A DNA stretch of 34,314 nucleotides, from assembly GCF_015356865.1 (NCBI RefSeq), contig NZ_JAAFZA010000106.1:1-34314 (forward strand). Direction: 5' to 3'. A model generated the notes under the pieces. It searched no databases, had not been told where the DNA came from, and saw only the letters and a list, made by a program, of their open reading frames with translations. A program made the translations under genes and the position numbers. This stretch comes from Catenulispora pinisilvae. Its GTDB lineage: Bacteria > Actinomycetota > Actinomycetes > Streptomycetales > Catenulisporaceae. Position 1 is the first letter of the stretch, and every line of letters begins with the position of its first letter. Of this stretch, positions 22,220-29,380 are shown piece after piece.

Positions 22220-22816
22220 ATGACCACAATCGCAATACTCGGAAACGGCCGCGTCGGTGCCGGCCTGGCCGACGCCCTGAGCCGGGCCGGGCACCAGGTG
22301 AGCGTCGCGGACCGCACGCCGGGTTCGGCGGCCGCCGCCATCGCCGCCTCGCTGGTCGTCGTCAACGCCACCCCGGGCGCCGGCTCGCTGGAGCGGCTGT
22401 CCGCGCTGCGCGAGCCGCTGCGGGGGAGGATCCTCATCGACGTCGCCAACGCGACGATCGACGGCCCGGACGGACTGCCCGCCGACTTGATGTATCAGGG
22501 GTCGAGCTTGGCCGAGCGGCTGCAAGCGGCGCTCCCGGACACCCAGGTCGTCAAGACCCTCAACACGATGCTCCACTCCGTGATGACCGCTCCCGCCTCG
22601 CTGGATCAGCCGCCGACCGCGTTCCTGTCCGGCGCGGACCCCGCGGCCAAGCGGACAGTCCGCGGACTGCTCGGCGATCTCGGCTGGCGTCCGGAGTGGA
22701 TCACGGATCTCGGCGGGATCGAGACCGCGCGGGCGACCGAGGCCGCGATCCTGTTCGTCCCGCACGTGATCCGCTCCGGCGGGTTCGCGCCGTTCGCGGT
22801 CTCGATCGCCCGCTGA
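22220..22816 (+). CDS. NAD(P)-binding Rossmann protein (F420:NADP oxidoreductase-like)
   Basis: A 198-residue protein with an N-terminal dinucleotide-binding motif GNGRVG (8-13) and the pattern of small NADPH-dependent F420-reductase-like or ketopantoate-reductase-like Rossmann proteins: LVVVNATPG, ILIDVANATIDGPDG, VVKTLNTMLHSVM and GDLGWRPEWITDLGGIETARATE. The exact reaction is not predictable. AAGGAA about 10 nt upstream of the ATG supports this start. It follows the inositol-monophosphatase-like gene by 17 nt, so the two are probably one transcript; the divergent LysR suggests an inducible small pathway. Confidence 0.88.
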   Translation: MTTIAILGNGRVGAGLADALSRAGHQVSVADRTPGSAAAAIAASLVVVNATPGAGSLERLSALREPLRGRILIDVANATIDGPDGLPADLMYQGSSLAERLQAALPDTQVVKTLNTMLHSVMTAPASLDQPPTAFLSGADPAAKRTVRGLLGDLGWRPEWITDLGGIETARATEAAILFVPHVIRSGGFAPFAVSIAR

Positions 22817-22837
22817 CCGCGAGCTGACTAGGAAAGG

Positions 22838-23131
22838 TCAGGTGCGCTTGACCCACAGGTCGTAGGAGTCCCAGGGCCAGCCGTCGCCGATGCAGAGGTA
22901 TGCGGTCCAGGACTTCGGGATCCCGGCCTGCCCGGCCGCCTCGCAGCTGTCGTGCCAGTAGTAGCTGCCCTGCTTGCTGTAGCCGGGCGGGATGGTGTCG
23001 GTCTTGATAGTGGTGGCGGCGGCGTGCACCGCGCCGGGTCCGTCGGGCGCGGCCGAGGCGTGGGCGGTCGCCGCCCCGAGGCCGCCGGCCACGGTGACGG
23101 TGGCGAACATCGCCGCCATGCGCTTGATCAT
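22838..23131 (-). CDS. small secreted protein, unknown
   Basis: A 97-residue protein with a clear signal peptide: basic MIKR, a hydrophobic core and an Ala-rich cleavage region near ATAHASA. The mature part of about 65 residues is rich in Trp and Tyr, with two cysteines (DSC and YLC) that could form one disulfide, and ends SYDLWVKRT. I do not recognise the family; it resembles the many small secreted actinomycete proteins with a YYW...C...YxC pattern. AAGGAG 6-7 nt before the ATG at 23131 is strong. It lies between the NAD(P)-binding gene (convergent) and a MarR gene on the same strand. Confidence 0.75.
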   Translation of the reverse strand: MIKRMAAMFATVTVAGGLGAATAHASAAPDGPGAVHAAATTIKTDTIPPGYSKQGSYYWHDSCEAAGQAGIPKSWTAYLCIGDGWPWDSYDLWVKRT

Positions 23132-23273
23132 GAACACTCCTTCTCCTGGGCGCCGGCCCGGCGCATCCAGCCGGCCGACGCTGGTCGGTTGCCTGTTGAT
23201 CTTTTCCGCCGGATCGGAGGCCTGGCTTGCGGAGCGGGTCCATCTGGGGGGCGCTGAGCTGGCGCGCGTGTGT

Positions 23274-23801
23274 TCAGCCCACCGGCACGCCGACGCGTGC
23301 GTCCTCAAGGGTCTGTCGCAGGGTGGCGAGCGCCGCCCCGACAGCGCTCACCTGTTCGGCGCCGATCGCGGCCGTGATCAGGTCCGCCAGGTGGCCGTGG
23401 AAGGTCTGTTCGGCTTCTGCGACGAGCGTGGCGCCGTGGGCGGTGAGGCTGATCAGCGACGAGCGCCGGTCCGCCGGGTTCGGTAGCCGGGCCGCCCAGC
23501 CGTTGGCCTCGAACCGGTCGATGATCTTGCTCGCGGCGCCGATGCCGATGGCGAACGTGGTGGCGATGTCGGCGACCCGGCACCGCGGGTGGTCGCGCAC
23601 GAAGCGCAGCCCCTCGTACTGCGAGGTGACGATCCCGTGTTCGGCGCGCAGCTTGTCGCCGACGGCGTTGTAGAGCCGGGTCTCGCAGCGCACCAGGTCG
23701 TCGAAGAAGGCGGCGAGGTCGGAGGGGGCGAGGTCGGAGGGGTCGGCCGGGCCGGGGTCGTCGCCCGCGCCGCCGGGGCCGGTTGCTGAAGTAGATGCCA
23801 C
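23274..23801 (-). CDS. MarR-family regulator divergent from an esterase
   Basis: A 175-residue MarR-type protein if translation starts at GTG 23801. The fold is seen in RLYNAVGDKLRAEHGIVTSQYEGLRFV with the recognition region IGIGAASKIIDRFEANGWAARL and the wing NPADRRSSLISLTAHG. The N-terminus carries a repeated DPSDLAPSDLA, from a duplicated DNA unit. The frame is open to an ATG at 23828, but that would read through the operator. The GTG lacks a ribosome binding site and has TAGACT exactly 7 nt upstream, which favours a leaderless start there. The neighbouring divergent gene is an HSL-family esterase, the likely target. Confidence 0.88.
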   Translation of the reverse strand: MASTSATGPGGAGDDPGPADPSDLAPSDLAAFFDDLVRCETRLYNAVGDKLRAEHGIVTSQYEGLRFVRDHPRCRVADIATTFAIGIGAASKIIDRFEANGWAARLPNPADRRSSLISLTAHGATLVAEAEQTFHGHLADLITAAIGAEQVSAVGAALATLRQTLEDARVGVPVG

Positions 23802-23840
23802 GGCATATAGTCTACTCATACATGCCACGGCATCTACTTC
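23783..23840. promoter_or_regulatory. divergent promoter with twin ATGCCACGGCAT operators
   Basis: ATGCCACGGCAT is present twice (23795-23806 and 23822-23833), centres 27 bp apart; each has dyad arms ATGCC/GGCAT. The two are enclosed by a perfect 12-bp inverted repeat (GAAGTAGATGCC at 23788-23799, GGCATCTACTTC at 23829-23840). On the plus strand TTGCTG (23783-23788), 17 nt and TATAGT (23806-23811) form the esterase promoter, so box 1 covers the spacer and box 2 lies just after the start point. On the minus strand TAGACT (23814-23809) lies 7 nt before the marR GTG. Confidence 0.75.
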
Positions 23841-23910
23841 TTGGGCATGTATATGGCGACACCAGCGCAGCCGACACCGGCTTCACGACAACCACCTCCC
23901 GGAGGACCTC

Positions 23911-24822
23911 ATGACTTGGCAACAGCGGCGTGACCTGGAAGCGATGCTCCAGAAGGAAGCGCATGAGCCGGAACCGCTGCCGATCGGGCAGCTGCGGGAA
24001 GGGTTCGCCGCGATGATGGCGCAGTTCCCGGCCCCGGAGGACGTGCGCAGCACCCCGACCGAGCTCGGCGGGCGCCCCGCGCTCCGGGTCGATCCCGAAG
24101 GGGAGCCCCGGCCGGGGACGATCCTGTACCTGCACGGCGGATCCTGGGTGCTCGGCTCACCGGCCACCGGGTTCGTCAACACCGCGAACCTGGTCACCCG
24201 GACCCGGGTCGCGGCGATCTCGCTGGACTACCGGCTGGCCCCGGAACACCCGTTCCCGGCCGCGGTCGACGACTGCCTGGCCGCCTACCGCGCCCTGCTC
24301 GACGCCGGCACCGACCCGGCGGCGATCGTCTTCGCCGGCGACTCGGCCGGCGGCGGGCTGAGCGTGTCCACCTGCCTGGCCGCCCGCGCCGCCGGTCTGC
24401 CGCAACCCGCGGCGATCGTGGCGTTCTCGCCGGGCGTCGACCTCACGCGCGCCGGCGCGTCGATGGTCACCAGGCAGGACCGCGACCCCTACTTCACCCG
24501 GGAGGGCTTCGGCCACACCACCGCGATGTACCTCGGCGACCAGGACCCGGCCCAGCCGCTGCTGTCGCCGGCCGTGTACGCCGACCTGACCGGGCTGCCG
24601 CCCATGCTGCTCCAGGTCGGCACCAACGAGCTCCTGCTCGACGACGCGGTACGGCTCGCGGCCCGTGCCACCGAGGCCGACGTGGACGTGATCCTGGACG
24701 TCACCGCCGCGGTGCCGCACGTGTTCCAGGCCTTCGGCCCGGCGCTCGACGAGGCGGGCCGGGCCCTGGACCGCGCGGCGCTGTTCATCAGCCAGCACCT
24801 GGGCGTGTCGGCCGCGCGGTGA
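23911..24822 (+). CDS. HSL-family (family IV) carboxylesterase
   Basis: A 303-residue esterase of the hormone-sensitive-lipase group. The oxyanion motif HGG is at 75-77 (LYLHGGSWVLGS), the nucleophile Ser145 is in GDSAGG, His270 is in VPHVFQ and the acid is in the segment GTNELLLDDA (about 237-246). These enzymes hydrolyse short acyl esters and sometimes lactones or drugs. The ATG at 23911 follows GGAGGA at normal spacing. A well-formed promoter about 90 nt upstream carries twin operators for the divergent MarR. Together they look like an inducible detoxification unit. Confidence 0.92.
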   Translation: MTWQQRRDLEAMLQKEAHEPEPLPIGQLREGFAAMMAQFPAPEDVRSTPTELGGRPALRVDPEGEPRPGTILYLHGGSWVLGSPATGFVNTANLVTRTRVAAISLDYRLAPEHPFPAAVDDCLAAYRALLDAGTDPAAIVFAGDSAGGGLSVSTCLAARAAGLPQPAAIVAFSPGVDLTRAGASMVTRQDRDPYFTREGFGHTTAMYLGDQDPAQPLLSPAVYADLTGLPPMLLQVGTNELLLDDAVRLAARATEADVDVILDVTAAVPHVFQAFGPALDEAGRALDRAALFISQHLGVSAAR

Positions 24823-25269
24823 CGACCCGTTCGGAGTATCCGATGGTGTGCTGAGTGCACCGGGGTGGAAGCGCTCACGTGAGTGATCAACGCGCGGACA
24901 CCCTCGGGAGGCACACCATGCGGGACTCTGTGCGAACCCGCGGCTGCGGCCTGCCCGCTGTTCCCGGGCGATTTCCGTCCGACCAGATTCCGCCCGACCA
25001 GATGCGGCAATACCGAACGTGCATTGTCAAAGGCGTCCGCTCACGTTTCGCGACAACGCCGCGGCGGGGCCCCGGCCTGGGTGGCCGGTGCCAGATGACC
25101 GTCGCACTTCTCGCGTCCCGCAATAGAAAGCTCCATTGCCACCCGCAGAAAACTGGGAACCTCAGCTTTATTCCGGTAAAGGTTTTAGGTACTCCTCAGA
25201 TTCCCTGGCTACGGTCCCCAGTATCACCGTCGCCGCATCAGCGACGCACCTCTTCTGCATCGGATCGGC
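24823..25269. other. 447-bp intergenic region with a possible small ORF
   Basis: Base composition is richer in AT than in the flanking genes. TGGAAGCGCTCACG (24866-24879) matches 11 of 14 positions of a LacI-family (CebR-like) operator TGGGAGCGCTCCCA, and CTCACGTGAG (24874-24883) is a perfect 10-bp palindrome. An open frame from ATG 24918 to 25286 (122 codons) has GGGAGG 6-8 nt upstream, but its codon use is unlike the genes around it and its product resembles nothing I know. No promoter for the downstream gene is convincing. Confidence 0.4.
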
Positions 25270-28254
25270 ATGACGGGAATTCGTGAGTCCAGCGGCGGCG
25301 AGCCGACATTCGCCCCGGCGGCGGCCGTGGCCGACCCGGGTACCGTGCGCGTAGAGCCGGCGGCCGGTGCGCGGGCGCGGCGGTCGTCGTTGGCGGCCCG
25401 GGCCTGGAAGCGGCGGCCGCGCCCGCTGACCGTGATGGCGGTGCTGGGCGTCATGCTGTTCGCGTTGTGGGGCATCGGCGGGCCGCTGTTCGGCACCTCG
25501 ACGCTGACCCCGACCGACGAGATGGTCAGCAACGGCCCCTGGGTGAGCGCCGGGTTCGCCGGAACCGTGCCGTCGAACACCTATCTCGACGACACCTACA
25601 CCTCCGAGCTGCCCAGCGAGATCTTGTTCAAGCAGCAGCTGGACGACGGCAAGGTGGCCCAGTGGAACCCCTACGGCGCCGGCGGAAGCGCGCTGGGAGC
25701 CATCCCGGACTACGCGTTCTACTCGCCGCTGACCGTCCCGTTCTACGTCCTGCCGTCCTGGCTGGCCCCGGCCTACGAACGGCTGCTGGAGATCGTGTGT
25801 TCGGTCGGCGGCGCGTTCCTGTTCCTGCGCCGGGTGTCGCTGTCGCGGCCGGCGGCGCTGCTCGGCGGGATCACGTTCGCCGGCAGCGGGTTCATGGTCG
25901 CCTGGCTCGGCTTCCCACAGACCAGGGTCGCCGCGTTCATCCCCGTGCTGTTCTGGACGATTGAGCGGTTCATCCAGGAGCGCCGGGCCCGAGACGCGGC
26001 CTTGGCGGCGCTGCCGGTGGCCGCCTTGTTCCTTGGCGGGTTCCCGTCAGTGGCCGGATACGCGCTGCTGACCGGAACTGCTTACGCGGTGGTCCGATTG
26101 GCCAGCGAACATCGCGAGGAGCTACGACGACGGGTGTTCCGCCCCCTGGTGCGACCGGTGTTGTATCTCGCCGGGTCGTTGGTCGCCGGGCTCGGGCTGG
26201 CGCTGTTCCAGCTGATCCCGTTCCTCAGCTTCTTCGGGACCTGGATGATCCAGGGCCGCAGCCAGTCGGCCTCGGCCACGCTGCCGGTGGCCAGCGTCCT
26301 GACGATGGTCGCGCCGTGGGCGTTCGGCACCGTCGACGCCAAGGACCCGACCCAGTTCGTGCTCTCGACCAACATGGTCGAGGCCGTGTCCTACATCGGC
26401 GCGGTCGCCGCGGTCCTGGTGGTGGCGGCGATCGCGATGCCGCGCCGGGGCCGCGCGCTGCTGCCGGTCGGGACGTGGGTGTTCGTCATCGGCGCCGCCC
26501 TGGCGTGGATCGAGCTCATCTACCTCGGCGGGCCGCCGCTGGCGCTGTTGCAGCGGCTGCCCGGCGCGCGGGCCCTGTTCGAGCAGAACTTCATCGGGCG
26601 GGCCCGCAGCATCCTGGGCTTCCTGCTCGCGGTGCTGGTGGCCGTCGGGTTCGAGCTGCTGGTCAGGGTCCGGGCGCAGGAGGAGAAGGCGTGGTCGCGG
26701 CGCCGTTGGTGGGCGGTGGTCGTGGTGGCCGGCGGGGCCGCGTCGACGGCGGTCATGGTCTACCGGGGCCGCGACACGATGCGGGTCGACGCGGCCGCCT
26801 CCGGGCAGGACGTCACCAAGGCCCTGCACCAGTACGGGAGCCAGATCGGGAGCGCGGCGGTCATCGTCGCGATCGCCGTCGCGTGCGTGGTCGCGCTGCG
26901 GGTGGCCGGGCGCCAGGCCTTCATCGGCCGCAAACAGGTGCGAATCGTCCGGTTCTCGGCCGCGACGACGCTCATCGTGCTGATGGCGGTGCAGGGCGCG
27001 CAGTTCATGCAGGGCTACTATCCGAAGTCCAGCAAGGCCATGTTCTATCCGGTGACCGACACCCACACGTTCCTCGCCGACAACCTCGGTGAGCAGCGGT
27101 ACGCCTCGTCCTACGACGCCATAGTGTTCGGTACCGGCACCGCCTACGATCTGCGTTCGGTGAACGGCCACAACTTCCTGAACGCCGACTTCGCCGCGTT
27201 GCTGCAGGGCGTGCCCGACGGCGCGGTGCCGTATCCGACCTACGTCGACTTCCAGCCGCACGACACGAAGCAGGCCACCAGCCCGGTGCTGGACCTGCTG
27301 GGCACCAAGTACTGGGTGGCCGGGCCCACCGACGGCGTGTTCGGCGCGGTCTCCGCCGCTGCCCGCAGCGGCACGACGCAGCTGGTGCCCGGGCAGCCGG
27401 TCACCGTCCCGGTCACCGGTCCGCTGCGCGGCGTCTCGGTCACGCCGGAGGGCAACGTGCCCTGGGACGTCGCCGGGCTGACCAAGGGCACCACGATCGA
27501 CGTCGTGATCCACGACGCCGGCGGCAAGGTGGTCGCCACCTCCAGCCAGCTCACCGGCGCCCGAGCCGGCACCCCGCTCCAGGTCGCGGTCGCCGCCGAC
27601 TCGGTGCCGGCCGGCACCGCGCTGACCGCGACCATCACCTTGCACGCCAGCGCCCCGCTGACCGTCGACGCGGACAACGGGAAACCGGCCGTCGACTCGA
27701 TCGACGACACGGACGACGGGCTGCGCGTGGCCTATGTCGGCTCGTCGGTCATATACGAGCGGCTGAACGCCATGCCCCGGATCCGGTGGGCGTCGCAGAG
27801 TACTGTGGTCGCCTCGCAGGACCAGCGGGTGGCGATGCTGGCCTCCGGGACGGTGCCGGACGACACGGTCGTGCTGTCCGACCCGGGACCGGCGGCGTCC
27901 GGACAGCCGGCGGCGGTGCGGGTGCTCAGCGACGGGACGGACTCGATCAGCAGCACGGTGACCGCGCAGGGTTCCGGGTATCTGGTGGTCGCCGACGCCG
28001 ACCAGGTCGGCTGGCAGGCGACGGTCGACGGCAGACAGGCCACGCTGGTGAAGGCGGACCAGGGGCTGGTGGCGGTGAACGTGCCGGCCGGGACGCACAC
28101 GGTGACGCTGCACTACGGCCTCCCGCAGCAGACGGCGGCGACCTGGGCCTCCGGCGCGGTCGGTGTCGCGCTGCTGGCCGTGCCGGCCGGCGAGTGGTGG
28201 TGGGAGCGGCGGCGCTCACGGATCGGGAAGGGGCCTGTTCCATGGCACTTGTAG
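25270..28254 (+). CDS. YfhO-family GT-C membrane protein
   Basis: A 994-residue polytopic membrane protein. After a cytoplasmic tail, the first helix (about 54-75) is followed by a large outside loop with acidic TPTDEM and DDTYTSELPSEILFKQQLDDGKVAQWNPYGAGG, typical of YfhO-like and other GT-C enzymes. About ten more helices follow to roughly 560, then a soluble beta-rich domain and a terminal helix near 960-985; the pre-helix sequence GYLVVADADQVGWQATVDGRQ matches the YfhO C-terminus. In Firmicutes, YfhO transfers sugars from a polyprenyl carrier to cell-surface polymers with a partner GT2 enzyme. The gene overlaps a GT2 gene by 13 bp, supporting the same role. The acceptor is unknown. The ribosome binding site of ATG 25270 is weak. 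Confidence 0.87.
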   Translation: MTGIRESSGGEPTFAPAAAVADPGTVRVEPAAGARARRSSLAARAWKRRPRPLTVMAVLGVMLFALWGIGGPLFGTSTLTPTDEMVSNGPWVSAGFAGTVPSNTYLDDTYTSELPSEILFKQQLDDGKVAQWNPYGAGGSALGAIPDYAFYSPLTVPFYVLPSWLAPAYERLLEIVCSVGGAFLFLRRVSLSRPAALLGGITFAGSGFMVAWLGFPQTRVAAFIPVLFWTIERFIQERRARDAALAALPVAALFLGGFPSVAGYALLTGTAYAVVRLASEHREELRRRVFRPLVRPVLYLAGSLVAGLGLALFQLIPFLSFFGTWMIQGRSQSASATLPVASVLTMVAPWAFGTVDAKDPTQFVLSTNMVEAVSYIGAVAAVLVVAAIAMPRRGRALLPVGTWVFVIGAALAWIELIYLGGPPLALLQRLPGARALFEQNFIGRARSILGFLLAVLVAVGFELLVRVRAQEEKAWSRRRWWAVVVVAGGAASTAVMVYRGRDTMRVDAAASGQDVTKALHQYGSQIGSAAVIVAIAVACVVALRVAGRQAFIGRKQVRIVRFSAATTLIVLMAVQGAQFMQGYYPKSSKAMFYPVTDTHTFLADNLGEQRYASSYDAIVFGTGTAYDLRSVNGHNFLNADFAALLQGVPDGAVPYPTYVDFQPHDTKQATSPVLDLLGTKYWVAGPTDGVFGAVSAAARSGTTQLVPGQPVTVPVTGPLRGVSVTPEGNVPWDVAGLTKGTTIDVVIHDAGGKVVATSSQLTGARAGTPLQVAVAADSVPAGTALTATITLHASAPLTVDADNGKPAVDSIDDTDDGLRVAYVGSSVIYERLNAMPRIRWASQSTVVASQDQRVAMLASGTVPDDTVVLSDPGPAASGQPAAVRVLSDGTDSISSTVTAQGSGYLVVADADQVGWQATVDGRQATLVKADQGLVAVNVPAGTHTVTLHYGLPQQTAATWASGAVGVALLAVPAGEWWWERRRSRIGKGPVPWHL

Positions 28255-29261
28255 ACACGGATCCGACGGCTGGTCTGGACGGCTCTGATGGCTCGATCAG
28301 CTCGAACGGCTCGAACGGCTCGAACAGCTCGGACCCGATAGCCGCGGCGATGGACGCGGACTCTGCCGACGGTGTCGTCCCGCACGTGAGCGTCGTGCTG
28401 CCGTGTTACAACGAGGAGGCGCACGTCCTGCTGGAGATCCAGCGGATCTGTGCCGCTCTGGACGCCACCGACTACCCCTACGAGGTGCTGGCGATCGATG
28501 ACGCCTCCACGGACGGCACCCTGGAGGTGTTGCGCAAGGCCGAGATCGAGTACGCGTCGGTGAAGGTGGTGGCCTTCAAGCGCAACGGCGGGGCCGGGAC
28601 GGTGCGGCGGATCGGGTCGAAGATGGCCCGGGGCGACATCGTGGTGTGGACCGACGCCGACATGTCCTATCCCAACGAGCGGATCCCCGAGTTGGTGGAG
28701 ATGCTCGATTTCGACGCGGGCATCGATCAGGTGGTCGGCGCGCGGAAGGCCGAGATGGGTTCGCACCGGCTGCTGCGGATACCGGCGAAGTGGGTCATCC
28801 GCAAGATCGCGGAGAAGCTGACCAACCAGAAGATTCCGGACCTGAACTCGGGTCTGCGCGCTATGCGGCGTGAGGTCGCGTTGCCGTATCTGCGGCTGCT
28901 GCCGCCCGGGTTCTCCTGCGTCACCACGATCACGTTGGCGTTCATGTCCAACCAGAAGAACGTGGTCTACATCCCGATCGACTACGCGAAGCGGGCCGGC
29001 AAGTCGAAGTTCCGCTTCGTCACCGACGCCTACCGCTACATCCTCCAGGTGTTGCGGATGGTCATGTACTTCAACCCGTTGAAGGTGCTGATGCCACCGG
29101 CGTTGTGGCTGATCGGGATCGGTGTCGTGAAGGCGGTGTTCGACCTCGTGGTGCATCCGTTCCGGTTCGCGCAGAACACGGCCCTGCTGATACTCAGTGG
29201 CCTGATCATCGCCTCGATGGCGTTGCTCGCGGACCTGATCGTGCGGTCCCGGCCGGAGTGA
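28242..29261 (+). CDS. GT2 polyprenyl-phosphate glycosyltransferase
   Basis: A 339-residue GT-A fold family 2 glycosyltransferase with a disordered N-terminus whose SSNGSNGSNSS run is encoded by a short DNA repeat. Key motifs are VVLPCYNEEAHV (CYNEE 55-59), IDDASTDGT (85-93), the metal-binding TDADM (137-141) and the acceptor-loop RAGKSKF (251-257). Two C-terminal membrane helices (about 281-303 and 312-332) fit enzymes of the DPM/CsbB/GtrB type that make polyprenyl-phosphate sugars on the cytoplasmic face. AAGGGG is 7 nt upstream of ATG 28242, which overlaps the YfhO-type stop. No GtrA/GtcA-type flippase is in the window. Confidence 0.92.
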   Translation: MALVDTDPTAGLDGSDGSISSNGSNGSNSSDPIAAAMDADSADGVVPHVSVVLPCYNEEAHVLLEIQRICAALDATDYPYEVLAIDDASTDGTLEVLRKAEIEYASVKVVAFKRNGGAGTVRRIGSKMARGDIVVWTDADMSYPNERIPELVEMLDFDAGIDQVVGARKAEMGSHRLLRIPAKWVIRKIAEKLTNQKIPDLNSGLRAMRREVALPYLRLLPPGFSCVTTITLAFMSNQKNVVYIPIDYAKRAGKSKFRFVTDAYRYILQVLRMVMYFNPLKVLMPPALWLIGIGVVKAVFDLVVHPFRFAQNTALLILSGLIIASMALLADLIVRSRPE

Positions 29262-29288
29262 ATGGGCCCAGACGCGTAGCCGACCTGT

Positions 29289-29324
29289 CCGCCTGAGGTC
29301 GCAGGCGACTCCGCCTCAAGGCGG
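29289..29324 (+). terminator. nested hairpins downstream of the GT2 gene
   Basis: CCGCCTGAGG (29289-29298) can pair with CCTCAAGGCGG (29314-29324, one bulge), with an inner GTCGC/GCGAC stem (29298-29309). There is no T tract, so the terminator call is weak. Confidence 0.4.
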
Positions 29325-29380
29325 AAGCGACGGCGCGGCAGCCGCTGGTCTACTTCGAACGCTGTTATCGGGCGTTCGGA

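Noticed and set aside
23802..23828. An alternative ATG at 23828 for the MarR gene
   Set aside because: It reads through the operator palindromes, has no ribosome binding site, and the GTG at 23801 has a -10 element exactly 7 nt upstream.
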